Part shown: piece after piece, positions 11,287 to 20,660 of the stretch
Position numbering within the stretch: position 1 is the first letter of the stretch
How the letters are laid out: every line of letters begins with the position of its first letter
From: Brevundimonas naejangsanensis
GTDB lineage: Bacteria; Pseudomonadota; Alphaproteobacteria; Caulobacterales; Caulobacteraceae
NCBI RefSeq assembly: GCF_003627995.1
Contig: NZ_CP032707.1
Span: forward strand, 2,656,501-2,720,500
Reading direction: 5' to 3'
Length of the DNA stretch: 64,000 nt
Notes under the pieces: model-generated
Seen by the model: the letters and a program-made list of their open reading frames with translations, nothing else
Databases searched by the model: none
What the model was told of the DNA's origin: nothing
Translations under genes and position numbers: made by a program

Positions 11287-12131
11287 TCCCAATGCCAGGG
11301 CTCATACACATAGGGCACGAAGCCGAACCGCCCCGCGTTTCTGACCAGCCAGCGGTAGGCCGGCGTCTGGCTCATGTAGCGGCGGCTGTGCGGATCGGTG
11401 GAATCGACGCCCAGCCCGTGCAGGTGGCCGACATAGAGGTCGACCGCCGTGCCCGTCCGATGCGGCGAACAGGCCGCGCGCCGCAAGCCGTCGCAATTGC
11501 CCTCGCGCGCGCAGCGAGCCGCATCGGCCTCGGGGTCGCGGAAGGAGGAGAAGATGCGCAGCAGTTCGGGATCGGCGGCGATGTCGGGAACCTCCGCGCG
11601 GGCGGCGGCGGCCATCTCGCGATAGGCCTCCAGCACGTCGCGGCGCAGCAGGCGAGTCAGCCGCTCGGCGTGTTCCTCGCCCGTGGTCAGATAGGCCAGG
11701 TCCGCGATCGGCGGCGGCTCGGGACATTCGCCCCCCACCCGCGCCATGACGAAGGGGCGCCGCTCCTGCCACAGGCCGCGCAGCACCTGGAAGGTCGCCT
11801 GATCGAAGCGTCCGCTGGCCGTCAATCCGAAGCGGGCCTGGAACGCCGCCAACGCCTCGGCGAACCCCGGCGAGGCCGGGTCGCAGGGCGAGCCTACCTC
11901 CTGCTGGATCAGGGGCGCATAGGCTTCCCACCCCATTTCCGCAGGACCGAAGGGCGTCCATTCCAGCGCGTAGAGGGAGATGGCGTTGGCCTCGGCCGTT
12001 TCGTCCCACGCGCCCGACGCGCGGTCGCAAACCTGGACGGCAGGAATCGGGGCGTCGTCGTTCGCCCAGGCGGTCCCGGCGGCGGACAGGGCCAGGATCG
12101 CCGCGACGAATGAAACAGACGCTCTCCACAT
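11271..12131 (-). CDS. M15 family D-alanyl-D-alanine carboxypeptidase with putative peptidoglycan-binding domain
   Basis: Exported cell-wall hydrolase of 286 residues. It has a signal peptide (residues 1-23, ending TAWAN), a middle region with a peptidoglycan-binding-like helix pair ('FQARFGLTASGRFDQATF', about residues 100-117), and a C-terminal VanY/M15B domain. The M15 zinc-site motifs are seen: CSPHRTGTAVDLYVG (S-x-H-x-x-G-x-A-x-D type) and YEPWHWEWVG (E-x-x-H-x-x-W type). The ATG at 12131 was chosen because it places the signal peptide at the terminus. The frame runs on to 12272 but would overlap the divergent promoter. Substrate specificity is inferred from the family. Confidence 0.85.
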   Translation of the reverse strand: MWRASVSFVAAILALSAAGTAWANDDAPIPAVQVCDRASGAWDETAEANAISLYALEWTPFGPAEMGWEAYAPLIQQEVGSPCDPASPGFAEALAAFQARFGLTASGRFDQATFQVLRGLWQERRPFVMARVGGECPEPPPIADLAYLTTGEEHAERLTRLLRRDVLEAYREMAAAARAEVPDIAADPELLRIFSSFRDPEADAARCAREGNCDGLRRAACSPHRTGTAVDLYVGHLHGLGVDSTDPHSRRYMSQTPAYRWLVRNAGRFGFVPYVYEPWHWEWVGR

Positions 12132-12262
12132 CCCGCCAGCAGGCCTCAGGACGGAGACCGCCGCAAGCCCCTGTTTGCGTCCTGTCCCCGCCTTCGCGCG
12201 CCCGACGAAAACCGGCATGGTGAAGCTGCGGCCGACTCGCGCCGCCTCGGGGTCCTGACCGT

Positions 12263-13624
12263 ATGCGCGCACCCGTCGCCGATCCGCCGCGCCGTTCCAA
12301 CGTCGTCCTGGCCGCCTTCTCCGGCCCCTGCCTGCCGCTGGCGGCGTTCGGCGTCGCCCTGCCGGTCACCCTGCCCGAGTTCTACGCCACCTTCGTCGGG
12401 CTGGAGCTGGGCGTGGTCGCGGGCGTCTTCATGGCGGTGCGGCTGATAGACATCCTGTTCGATCCCCTGATCGGCTGGGGCATGGACAAGACCCGGACGC
12501 GGCTGGGCCGCTATCGGCCCTGGATGGCGCTGTCGATCCCGATCCTGATGCTGGCCGCCCTGACGATGTTCGTCACCGTGCAGCCGGGCGCGGGGCCGAT
12601 CTATCTCTTCGGATGGCTGCTGGTGCTCTACCTCGGCTTCTCGATGGGCACGCTGGGGCAGTTGGGCTGGGCGGCGGTGCTGGCGCCCCAGTACGACCAG
12701 CGCAGCCGCGTCTATGGCTGGTGGCAGGTGTTCAACATCATCGGCGTCATCCTGATCCTGGTCCTGCCGACCATTGTGGTGAAGACGGGTATCGGCACTT
12801 ACGTTGACGGGGTTCGGATCATGGGCTGGGCCATCATCATCGCCCTGCCCCTCACCTTCGGCCTGGCCATGCTGGCCGTGCCCGAGCCGGTCAACGCCGG
12901 CGCCCCGCCGCACGGCGGCCCGCGCGCCTATCTGGGCCTGTTCCGGATGAAGACCGTGCGCAAGCTGCTGATCGCCGACCTGCTGCTGGGCATAGCGCCG
13001 GGCATCACGGGGTCGCTGCTGTTCTTCTTCTTCGGCCAGATCAAGGGCTACGACCACACCCAGGCGTCGCTGTTCATGCTGATCTACTTCATGGCCGGCC
13101 TGGTCGGGGCGCCGTTCTGGGCCTGGTTGGCGACCAGGATCGGCAAGGACCGGACCCTGGCCTTGGCCAGCCTGATCTTCGCCGCCTTCTATGTCGGCGC
13201 CACCCTGGTTCCCGGCGGGAACTTCGCCCTGACGGCGGTCGCCATGTTCATCGCCGGCCTGCCCTATGCCGCGGGCCTGTTCCTGCTGCGCGCCATGATG
13301 GCGGACGCGGGCGACGAGGTGCGGCTGGAGACGGGCGTGGACCGGACGGGCCTGATGTTCTCCATCCTGTCGGCGATGACCAAGCTGGGCCACGTCTTCG
13401 CCCTCATTCCCTATTGGATTCTGGGCCAGATCGGCTTCAAGGCCATGCCGGGGATCGAGGGGAACAGCGACTTCGCCCTGCTGATGCTGCAAATCCTGTT
13501 CATCGCCGTGCCGGGCCTGCTACTGGCGGGCGCCGCCTGGGTGTTGCGGGGCTATCCCCTGACGCCCGCGCGACACGATGAAATCCGCGCCGCCCTGGCG
13601 CAAAGAGACGCCGGACACGCCTGA
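12263..13624 (+). CDS. MFS transporter of the glycoside-pentoside-hexuronide (GPH) cation symporter family
   Basis: Integral membrane transporter of 453 residues with about 12 hydrophobic segments. The loop 'RLIDILFDPLIGWGMDKTRTRLGRYRPW' (quoted in part) is the MelB/GPH signature, in which the aspartates contribute to cation coupling. A second characteristic region, QYDQRSRVYGWWQ, follows helix 4. The transported compound is unknown; relatives carry sugars, glycosides or uronides. The stop codon is followed immediately by the mazG ATG, so mfs-mazG-HAD are likely one transcript. No regulator is adjacent. Confidence 0.88.
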   Translation: MRAPVADPPRRSNVVLAAFSGPCLPLAAFGVALPVTLPEFYATFVGLELGVVAGVFMAVRLIDILFDPLIGWGMDKTRTRLGRYRPWMALSIPILMLAALTMFVTVQPGAGPIYLFGWLLVLYLGFSMGTLGQLGWAAVLAPQYDQRSRVYGWWQVFNIIGVILILVLPTIVVKTGIGTYVDGVRIMGWAIIIALPLTFGLAMLAVPEPVNAGAPPHGGPRAYLGLFRMKTVRKLLIADLLLGIAPGITGSLLFFFFGQIKGYDHTQASLFMLIYFMAGLVGAPFWAWLATRIGKDRTLALASLIFAAFYVGATLVPGGNFALTAVAMFIAGLPYAAGLFLLRAMMADAGDEVRLETGVDRTGLMFSILSAMTKLGHVFALIPYWILGQIGFKAMPGIEGNSDFALLMLQILFIAVPGLLLAGAAWVLRGYPLTPARHDEIRAALAQRDAGHA

Positions 13625-14413
13625 ATGACCCACCCCGTCGACCGCCTGAAGGACATCATGGTTCGCCTGCGCGACCCGAACGGCGGCTGTCCCTGGGACG
13701 TCGAGCAGACCTTCGCCACCATCGCCCCTTACACGATCGAGGAGGCCTATGAAGTCGCCGACGCCATCGAGCGCGGCGACATGGACGAACTCAGGGTCGA
13801 GCTGGGCGACCTGCTGTTCCAGGTCGTCTTCCACTCGCGCATGGCCGAGGAAGCCGGGCATTTCCGGCTGGAAGACGTGGCCGAGGCCATGGCCGACAAG
13901 CTGATCCGCCGCCATCCGCACGTCTTCGGCGACGAGGCGGCCAAGCCCAGCGGTCCGGCCCAGAAGGCGCGCTGGGAGGACATCAAGGCCGCCGAGCGCC
14001 AGGCCAAGGAACAGCACGGCGTGCTGGACGACGTGCCGGTCGGCCTGCCCGCCCTGACCCGCGCCGCCAAGCTGACCAAGCGTGCGGGGCGCGTCGGCTT
14101 CGACTGGCCCTCGACCGACGAGGTCTTCGACAAGCTGGCCGAAGAGGTTCAGGAACTGCGCGTCGAGATCGCCGCCGGCGACAAGGAAAAGGCGCGCGAG
14201 GAGCTGGGCGACCTGCTGTTCGTCGTCGCCAACCTGGCCCGCAAGCTGGAGCTGGAGCCCGAAGACGCCCTGCGCGCCGCCAACGCCAAATTCGTGCGCC
14301 GCTTCGAATTCATCGAGGCCGAACTGAAGAAGGACGGCCGCACGCCCGAACAATCCGACCTGGCCGAAATGGACGCCCTGTGGGACGCGGCCAAGGCGGC
14401 GGAGAAGGCATGA
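13625..14413 (+). CDS. mazG: Nucleoside triphosphate pyrophosphohydrolase MazG
   Basis: House-cleaning enzyme that hydrolyses NTPs and dNTPs to monophosphates and pyrophosphate. The 262-residue product has two all-alpha MazG domains. Domain 1 carries 'GGCPWDVEQTF' followed by EEAYEVADAIERGD and the metal-binding 'ELGDLLFQVVFH'. Domain 2 carries EEVQEL and 'EELGDLLFVVANLAR'. The length matches full-size bacterial MazG. It begins directly after the symporter stop, and its stop overlaps the HAD gene start (ATGA). Confidence 0.95.
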   Translation: MTHPVDRLKDIMVRLRDPNGGCPWDVEQTFATIAPYTIEEAYEVADAIERGDMDELRVELGDLLFQVVFHSRMAEEAGHFRLEDVAEAMADKLIRRHPHVFGDEAAKPSGPAQKARWEDIKAAERQAKEQHGVLDDVPVGLPALTRAAKLTKRAGRVGFDWPSTDEVFDKLAEEVQELRVEIAAGDKEKAREELGDLLFVVANLARKLELEPEDALRAANAKFVRRFEFIEAELKKDGRTPEQSDLAEMDALWDAAKAAEKA

Positions 14414-15090
14414 AGGGCGGCCCGTTCGACCTCATCATCTTCGACTACGACGGCGTCATCGCCGACAGCGAAGTGCTGAACAATGCGGTGATGGCCGAAC
14501 TGCTCAGCGAGATCGGCCTGCCGACCACGGTGGACGACGCCCTGGCGACCTATCTGGGCAAGCGTTGGCTGGACTGCGAAGCCATCATTTCGGAACGGCT
14601 GGGCGCGCCCTGCCCGCCCGGCGTCCGGGACGAATGGACCCGCCGCTGTCACGACCGCGCCCGACGCGACCTGACCTCAGTGGCGGGTTTCGACGGTTTT
14701 CTGGCCGGGCGCGGCGAGCGACGCTGCATCGCCTCGTCCAGCCCGCCTGATTGGATCGAACTGGGCCTGCGCCGTTTCGGCGCCCATGACGCCTTCGCCG
14801 GACCGATCTTCAGCGCCGCTGTCCACGTCAGCCGGGGCAAGCCGCATCCCGACCTGTTCCTCTACGCTGCCGACGCGATGAAGGCCTCCCCGGAACGCAC
14901 CCTGGTGATCGAGGACAGTCCGACCGGCGTCCTGGCGGGCGCGGCGGCGGGCATGACGGTGGTCGGCCTGTGCGCGGGCGGCCATATCCGCGGCGATCAC
15001 CCGCAAAGCCTGGTCCGGGCTGGGGCGCAGCAGGTGTTCGACAGCTATGCCGACCTGGCCGACTGGATCGCGGATAGCCCTCAAGCGTAG
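14410..15090 (+). CDS. HAD family phosphatase (beta-phosphoglucomutase-like subfamily)
   Basis: HAD-superfamily hydrolase of 226 residues. Motif I is FDYDGVIADSE with nucleophile D12 and general acid D14. Motif II is the serine in CIASSSPP, motif III is KPHPDLFLYAA with the lysine, and motif IV is VIEDSPTGVLAG with acidic metal ligands. The cap insertion follows motif I, as in subfamily IA (YniC, PgmB, Gph). The substrate is not predictable, though sugar phosphates are common. The start ATG overlaps the mazG stop by four bases. The last 10 bases overlap the convergent antiporter gene. Confidence 0.88.
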   Translation: MKGGPFDLIIFDYDGVIADSEVLNNAVMAELLSEIGLPTTVDDALATYLGKRWLDCEAIISERLGAPCPPGVRDEWTRRCHDRARRDLTSVAGFDGFLAGRGERRCIASSSPPDWIELGLRRFGAHDAFAGPIFSAAVHVSRGKPHPDLFLYAADAMKASPERTLVIEDSPTGVLAGAAAGMTVVGLCAGGHIRGDHPQSLVRAGAQQVFDSYADLADWIADSPQA

Positions 15091-16709
15091 CGCAGTTCCT
15101 GCAGGTCGATCTCGCGGATCAGCTTGCGGCCGGTTTCCTCGTCGATCAGGCGCTCGCGGCTCAAACGGACGAGTTCCTGGCGTTCGGCGGCCAGTCCCGC
15201 GAGACGCAGGCGGCGTTCGATCTCGTCGGCCCGGCGCGCCTGTTCGGCGGCGTCGGCCTCGGCGCCCGAGCGACTGTCGATGCGGTAGCGATAGACTTCC
15301 ATGACCCGCGTGGCCGTCTCGGCGTAGAGGTCGGGGTCGGCCTTGCCCTCGGCCATGGCGTGCTGCGCGTCCTCGATGGCGCGGATGGCGGCCCAGGCGG
15401 CGGCGACGCGGGATCGGCTTTCGTCTGCCCTGTGGTCGTCCTCGGACGGCAGTTGGACGCCCTTCAGCAGATGCGGCAGGGCCACCGTCGCCAGCACCAG
15501 GGAAACGATGATCACCCCCGCCGCCAGGAAGATGGCCAGGTTCCGCGCGGGCAGCAACGACCCGTCGGCCATGAAGAACGGAAGGGTCAGTATCCCCGCC
15601 AGGGTGATCGCCCCGCGCACCCCCGCCAGCGACATGACCGCGACCAGACGCACCCCCACCTTGGGCGTCGCGCCGCGCCTCCGTCGGCGGAACAGGGTCA
15701 GCTTCAGCGAGGTCCACACCCAGATGAAGCGCAAGGCCGCCAGGGCCGCGACGATGGCCAGGACATAGACCGCCAGCCACCAGACCTCGCGATGCTGGGT
15801 GGTGCGGATCACCTCTGCCGCACGGGCCATGATGGAGGGCATCTGCTCGCCCAGGATGACGAAGATCACGCCGTTGGCGACGAATTGCACCGTATCCCAG
15901 ACCACGGCGCGACGGATGCGCGTCGCCGCCATGGCCGAGCCCTGGCGTTCGGTGAAGCTCATGGTCACGCCCGCCGCCACCGCCGCCAGAATGCCCGAGG
16001 CGTGGATGGCTTCGGCGGCCAGATAGGCGGCGAAGGGCATCAGCAGGCTGATCAGGATCTGGCCGCCGACATCCTCGCCCCAGCGGCGGCTGATGAAGGC
16101 CTTCACCAGGCCGATGGCCAGGGTGACGCCGACGCCGACCGCCACCCCCGCCAGGGCCAGCCAGGCGAAGGTCCCGAAGGCGCTGGACAGGGAAAAGGCG
16201 CCTGTCGTCGCCGCGATCACCGCGACGCGCATGCAGGTCAGGCCGGTCGCGTCGTTCAGCAGCGACTCGCCCTCCAGGATGTGCATCAGCCGCTTGGGGA
16301 TCGGCGCCCGCCCGGCAATGGCCTGGACCGCGATCGGGTCGGTGGGCGACAGGATGGCCGCCAGGGCGAAGGCCACGGCCAGCGGCATGGCCGGAATCAT
16401 CCAGTGGATCAGGAAGCCCAGGCCCACGACCGTGAAGACCACCAGCCCCAGCGCCAGCTCGAGAATGACCACTCGGTCCCGGAACAGCGCCTCCTTGGGA
16501 ATCCGCCACCCGTCGACGAACAGCAGGGGCGGCAGCAACAGCAAGAAGAAGATGTCCGGCTTCAGATCGACGGACTCGCCCGTGATCAGAACCACCCCCG
16601 CCCCAAGGGCGATTTGCACCAGCGGCAGGGCGATCCGGGTGATGCGAGCCACCCACCCCGACAGCACCACGGCCAGCAGCAGGAAGAGGATGGTCTCGAT
16701 CAGGTGCAT
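15081..16709 (-). CDS. CPA1 family Na+/H+ antiporter
   Basis: Inner-membrane cation/proton exchanger of 542 residues. The N-terminal two thirds hold about 12 membrane helices. The conserved motif LEGESLLNDATGL contains the N-D pair of electroneutral CPA1 exchangers, preceded by the ILSPTDPIAV segment. The final ~140 residues are a charged cytoplasmic tail rich in R, E and A. It starts seven bases after the hflX stop codon, so it is probably the last gene of the hfq-hflX transcript. The exact cation is unknown. Confidence 0.9.
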   Translation of the reverse strand: MHLIETILFLLLAVVLSGWVARITRIALPLVQIALGAGVVLITGESVDLKPDIFFLLLLPPLLFVDGWRIPKEALFRDRVVILELALGLVVFTVVGLGFLIHWMIPAMPLAVAFALAAILSPTDPIAVQAIAGRAPIPKRLMHILEGESLLNDATGLTCMRVAVIAATTGAFSLSSAFGTFAWLALAGVAVGVGVTLAIGLVKAFISRRWGEDVGGQILISLLMPFAAYLAAEAIHASGILAAVAAGVTMSFTERQGSAMAATRIRRAVVWDTVQFVANGVIFVILGEQMPSIMARAAEVIRTTQHREVWWLAVYVLAIVAALAALRFIWVWTSLKLTLFRRRRRGATPKVGVRLVAVMSLAGVRGAITLAGILTLPFFMADGSLLPARNLAIFLAAGVIIVSLVLATVALPHLLKGVQLPSEDDHRADESRSRVAAAWAAIRAIEDAQHAMAEGKADPDLYAETATRVMEVYRYRIDSRSGAEADAAEQARRADEIERRLRLAGLAAERQELVRLSRERLIDEETGRKLIREIDLQELRYA

Positions 16710-16716
16710 GACGGGA

Positions 16717-18030
16717 TCAGTCGATCACGTCCGGATACAGCCTTTCAAGCCGTCCCAGGGCGGCGGGGTGCAGGCGCACCGTCAGATGAACCCGACCGTC
16801 CTCGTCCGTCTCGCGCCCCGTCACGCGGCCGTTGGCGTAGAGCCAGGCCAGCAGGTCGCCCCGGTGCGGCTCGACCGTCACGCGCGTCTCGGCGTCAGCG
16901 TCGATCAGGCCGGCGATGGTTTCGCGCAGGGCCTCGATCCCTTCGCCCGTCCAGGCGGAAACGGCCACGGCCTTGCCGTCTCGGGCGAGGCGCTCGGCCT
17001 GGCCGACCACGCTCTCATGGGCGTCAGGCTCCAGCAGGTCGATCTTGTTCCAGACCTCGAGGATGCGGCGCGTCTTGCCCTCGGGCGTCGGGATCTGCTC
17101 GAGAACCGCCTCGACGTCCTTGGCCTGGGCGGCGCTGTCGGGCGAGGCGATGTCGCGCACGTGCAGGATCAGATCGGCCTCGCCGACCTCTTCCAGGGTG
17201 GCGCGGAAGCTCTCGACCAGTTCGTGCGGCAGGTCGGAGACGAAGCCCACTGTGTCGGCGATGATGGCCGGGCGCCCCTGCGGCAGGCGGATGGTGCGCT
17301 GGGTCGTGTCCAGGGTGGCGAACAGCAGGTCCTTGGCCATCACCTCGGCCCCCGTCAGCCGGTTGAACAGCGTCGACTTGCCCGCATTGGTGTAGCCGAC
17401 CAGGGCGACAGAGGGGAACGGAACCTGTTTGCGCGCCTTGCGATGCAGGCCGCGCGTGCGCCGCACCTCTTCCAGTTCGGCCTTCAGACGGACGATGCGG
17501 TCGGCGATCATCCGCCGGTCCAGCTCGATCTGGGTTTCACCCGGGCCGCCGACGCCGCCCGTGCCGCCGCGCTGGCGCTCCAGGTGGGTCCAGGTGCGGA
17601 CCAGGCGCGAGCGTTCGTATTCCAGCCGCGCCAGCTCGACCTGCAGCCGTCCCTCGCGCGTGCGGGCGCGGCGGCCGAAGATCTCCAGGATCAGGCCGGT
17701 TCGGTCGATGACCTTGATGTCCCAGAAGCGTTCCAGGTTGCGCTGCTGCACCGGGGTCAGCTGATCGTCGATGACGACCGCCTCGGCGTCGGCCGCCAGG
17801 ATCAGGGCCGAGATCTCTTCCAGCTTGCCCCGGCCGATCAGGGTGGCGGGCGTGACGGAGCGCAGGCGCACGATCTCCTGCGCCCGCACGTCGAGGTCCA
17901 GCGCCTGGGCCAGGCCCACGGCTTCTTCCAGGCGTTCGGACGCGTGGCGCGCATTGTCGCCGCGACGGTCGGGATGGATGACGACGGCCCGGATCAGCGG
18001 GACGGCGTGGTCAATGAGTTTGGAGGTCAA
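16717..18030 (-). CDS. hflX: GTPase HflX
   Basis: Ribosome-splitting GTPase of 437 residues, linked to rescue of stalled ribosomes under stress. The N-terminal HflX domain includes GRGKLEEI and a glycine-rich linker 'RGGTGGVGGPGETQIELD'. The G domain has G1 GYTNAGKST near residue 210, G3 DTVGF, and G4 NKID. The gene appears to begin at a TTG (18030) placed immediately after the TGA of hfq; no ATG or GTG fits near the N-terminus. Coupled to hfq by zero spacing, as in many proteobacteria. Confidence 0.95.
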   Translation of the reverse strand: MTSKLIDHAVPLIRAVVIHPDRRGDNARHASERLEEAVGLAQALDLDVRAQEIVRLRSVTPATLIGRGKLEEISALILAADAEAVVIDDQLTPVQQRNLERFWDIKVIDRTGLILEIFGRRARTREGRLQVELARLEYERSRLVRTWTHLERQRGGTGGVGGPGETQIELDRRMIADRIVRLKAELEEVRRTRGLHRKARKQVPFPSVALVGYTNAGKSTLFNRLTGAEVMAKDLLFATLDTTQRTIRLPQGRPAIIADTVGFVSDLPHELVESFRATLEEVGEADLILHVRDIASPDSAAQAKDVEAVLEQIPTPEGKTRRILEVWNKIDLLEPDAHESVVGQAERLARDGKAVAVSAWTGEGIEALRETIAGLIDADAETRVTVEPHRGDLLAWLYANGRVTGRETDEDGRVHLTVRLHPAALGRLERLYPDVID

Positions 18031-18276
18031 TCAGTCTTCTTCGGCGTCGGGCTCGTACAGCTGCACGGGCGCCGACGGCATGATGGTCGAGATGGCGTGC
18101 TTATACACCAGCTGCGACTGGCCGTCGCGACGCAGCAGCACACAGAAGTTGTCGAACCAGGTCACGATACCCTGAAGCTTGACCCCGTTCACCAGGAAAA
18201 TGGTCAGCGGCGTCTTGGTCTTGCGGACGCTGTTCAGGAAGGTGTCCTGAAGGTTCTGTCTCTTGTCTTGCGACAT
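18031..18276 (-). CDS. hfq: RNA chaperone Hfq
   Basis: Sm-fold hexameric RNA-binding protein that pairs small RNAs with mRNAs. The 81-residue product begins [15 protein letters not shown]. It has the Sm1 motif ([24 protein letters not shown], in part) and the Sm2 motif [10 protein letters not shown], including the K-H pair of the proximal RNA-binding pore. The C-terminal tail is short and acidic, as in other alphaproteobacteria. The ATG at 18276 is the family start; the frame extends 28 more codons upstream without conservation. Directly followed by hflX. Confidence 0.97.
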   Translation of the reverse strand: MSQDKRQNLQDTFLNSVRKTKTPLTIFLVNGVKLQGIVTWFDNFCVLLRRDGQSQLVYKHAISTIMPSAPVQLYEPDAEED

Positions 18277-18383
18277 GGCAGGTTGATCCTGTTCTTGGTC
18301 TTTTTCATCAGCCGCAGAGGCCGAGGCGGGCGCGCCGCCCGCGTCAGCGACCTTAGCCACGCCCCCGCCGGTGCGGCAACGCC

Positions 18384-19244
18384 TTAAATGGCCTCGCGGC
18401 GCGCCTGTTCCAGATAAAGCTCGCGCAAACGGGTGGCGATGGGCCCCGGCTTGCCCTCGCCGATCCGGGTTCCGTCCAGCGATGTGATCGGCATGACGAA
18501 GGAGCTGGCCGCCGTGACGAAGATTTCGCGCGCGCGCTTGGCCTCTTCGACGCTGAAGGCGCGCTCTTCCAGCTCGATCCCCTCAGCCTCGACCAGCTTG
18601 AGGATCGCCGCGCGGGTGATGCCGCGCAGGATGTTGGCCTGGGTGTCACGGGTCCGCAGCTTGCCGTTCTCATCCACGATCCAGGCATTGGTCGAGGAGC
18701 CCTCGGTCACCATGCCCATGTCGTCGTACAGGATGGCCTCATAGGCGCCGCGCTCGCGCGCCGCCTGCTTGGCCAGGGCGTTGGGCAGCAGGCCGACCGT
18801 CTTGATGTCGCAACGGCCCCACCGCATGTCCGGCTGGGTCACGCCGGCCGCGCCCTTGGCGGCCAGGGCCTCCCCCTTGCGCAGGTCGAGCGACTTGGCG
18901 GTGACGATGACGCTGGGCGCCACATCCTTGGGGAAGGCGTGGTCGCGGGGGGCGGTGCCGCGCGTGATCTGGATATAGACGAGGCCGTTGCGCACCCGAT
19001 TGCGGCGGATGGTCTCGCGCAGCACGATGCCCAGGGACTCGGCCGACATCGGAATGTCGATGCGCAGCTCGGTCAGGCTGCGGGCCAGACGGGCTAGGTG
19101 GCCCTGATAGTCCGCCAGCCGGCCGTCGAAGACGGACCAGACCTCATAGACGCCGTCGGCGAATTGGAACCCGCGGTCCTCGATGTGGACCACGGCCTGG
19201 CCGTGCGGCTGATAAACGCCGTTTACATAGGCGACCCTGGACAT
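18384..19244 (-). CDS. dat: D-amino acid aminotransferase (class IV PLP enzyme)
   Basis: PLP-dependent fold-type IV transaminase of 286 residues that interconverts D-alanine or other D-amino acids with 2-oxo acids. The N-terminus [30 protein letters not shown] (in part) is the typical Dat/BCAT class IV start. The PLP lysine is in the '[18 protein letters not shown]' segment. [11 protein letters not shown] contains the phosphate-binding region. Its ATG overlaps the last base of the ntrX stop. The order ntrX-dat-hfq resembles Caulobacter. Substrate preference for D-amino acids over branched-chain or aminodeoxychorismate substrates is by overall resemblance. Confidence 0.87.
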   Translation of the reverse strand: MSRVAYVNGVYQPHGQAVVHIEDRGFQFADGVYEVWSVFDGRLADYQGHLARLARSLTELRIDIPMSAESLGIVLRETIRRNRVRNGLVYIQITRGTAPRDHAFPKDVAPSVIVTAKSLDLRKGEALAAKGAAGVTQPDMRWGRCDIKTVGLLPNALAKQAARERGAYEAILYDDMGMVTEGSSTNAWIVDENGKLRTRDTQANILRGITRAAILKLVEAEGIELEERAFSVEEAKRAREIFVTAASSFVMPITSLDGTRIGEGKPGPIATRLRELYLEQARREAI

Positions 19245-20650
19245 CAGGCGCCCTCTCCTTCCTCGTCTCCGCCGCGTGCGGGCGAGACACCCAGCGACTT
19301 AAGCTTGCGATGAAGCGCGGACCTCTCCATGCCGATGAAGGCGGCCGTGCGCGAGATGTTTCCGCCGAACCGCATGATCTGGGCCGACAGGTATTCGCGT
19401 TCGAACACCTCTCGCGCCTCGCGCAGCGGCAGGGCGATGATGCGGTCGGCCCCCAGCGAGGCCGGGCTGGCCGACGAGGCCACCTCCTGCGGCAGCATGT
19501 CGGCGGTTATCGGCTCGTCCGGCCCGCCCGTCGCCAGGATCAGCAGGCGTTCGATGTTGTTGCGCAGCTGGCGCACATTGCCCGGCCAGGGGTGGACCTG
19601 GAGCACGGCCAGGGCGTCGTCGGCGATGCGACGGTGCGGCAGGCCCTGGGACGCCGACAGGTTATCGACGAAATATTCGACCAGTTCGGCGATGTCCTCG
19701 CGCCGCTCCGACAGGGGCGGCACGCGGATCGGCACCACGTTCAGGCGATGGAACAGATCCTCGCGGAAACGGCCCTCAACGATCTCGGTGCGCAGGTCGC
19801 GCGCAGTCGAGGTGACGACCCGCACGTCCACCTGGACGTCCTGTTCGCCGCCGACGCGGCGGAAGCTCTGCTCGACCAGGACGCGCAGGATGCGGCTCTG
19901 GCTCTCGCGCGGCATGTCGGCCACGTCGTCCAGATAGAGGGTTCCGTTATGGGCCCGCTCGAAGACGCCGATCTTGCGCGGACGGCCGTCGCCGCCCTCC
20001 TCGCCGAAGAGTTCGACGTCCAGGCGCTCGGGGGTCATGCCGGCGGCCGAGATGGCGACGAACTCGCCCTTGGCGCGGGGGCTGGCGTCGTGAATCTGGC
20101 GCGCGACCAGCTCCTTGCCCGAACCTGGCGGGCCGGAGATCAGGACGCGGCTGTTGGCGGGCGCCACCTTGGCGATGGTGGTGCGCAGCGCCTGGGCCGC
20201 CACCGACTTGCCGATCAGGCCGGTCGGCGTCAGCGTCTGCGCCCGCAGGCGACGGTTCTCGCGCTTCAGCGAAGCCGCCTCCAGCGCGCGTTCGATCACC
20301 ACCACCAGCCGGTCGGACTTGAACGGCTTCTCGATGAAGTCATAGGCGCCGCGTTTCAGGGCGCTGACCGCCGTCTCGATATTGCCGTGGCCCGAGATCA
20401 TGACGACCGGCAGGTCCTCATCCAGCTCGCGCACGACATCCAGCAGCTCCAGCCCGTCCAGCCCGCCGCCCTGCATCCAGATATCGAGCACCGCCAGCGA
20501 CGGCTTGCGCGCCCGGATGGCGGCCAGGGCCTCGTCCGAGTTGGCGGCCGTGCGGACCGAATGGCCCTCGTCCTCGAGCAGGCCGGAGACCAGCTCGCGG
20601 ATGTCCGCCTCGTCGTCGACGACCAGAATATCGGCACCGGTATTTCGCAT
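19244..20650 (-). CDS. ntrX: Nitrogen-regulation response regulator NtrX (sigma-54 activator family, no GAFTGA loop)
   Basis: Response regulator of 468 residues. The receiver domain (1-120) has the acidic pocket VVDDEAD and phospho-acceptor D56. The AAA+ domain has Walker A SGPPGSGKE near residue 173 and Walker B TLYLDDVADMP. The C-terminal Fis-type helix-turn-helix is about residues 425-460. The L1 loop that normally reads GAFTGA after ELFG is replaced by an unrelated EEGGDGRPRKIG stretch. Contact with sigma-54 by the usual route is therefore doubtful. The ATG at 20650 has AGAGG five bases upstream. It follows ntrY by ten bases, and dat follows with a one-base overlap. Confidence 0.93.
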   Translation of the reverse strand: MRNTGADILVVDDEADIRELVSGLLEDEGHSVRTAANSDEALAAIRARKPSLAVLDIWMQGGGLDGLELLDVVRELDEDLPVVMISGHGNIETAVSALKRGAYDFIEKPFKSDRLVVVIERALEAASLKRENRRLRAQTLTPTGLIGKSVAAQALRTTIAKVAPANSRVLISGPPGSGKELVARQIHDASPRAKGEFVAISAAGMTPERLDVELFGEEGGDGRPRKIGVFERAHNGTLYLDDVADMPRESQSRILRVLVEQSFRRVGGEQDVQVDVRVVTSTARDLRTEIVEGRFREDLFHRLNVVPIRVPPLSERREDIAELVEYFVDNLSASQGLPHRRIADDALAVLQVHPWPGNVRQLRNNIERLLILATGGPDEPITADMLPQEVASSASPASLGADRIIALPLREAREVFEREYLSAQIMRFGGNISRTAAFIGMERSALHRKLKSLGVSPARGGDEEGEGA

Positions 20651-20660
20651 GACGCCTCTC

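Noticed and set aside
15360..17264. 634-codon plus-strand frame, Q/R/H-rich
   Set aside because: Antisense to the antiporter and hflX; low-complexity mirror composition.
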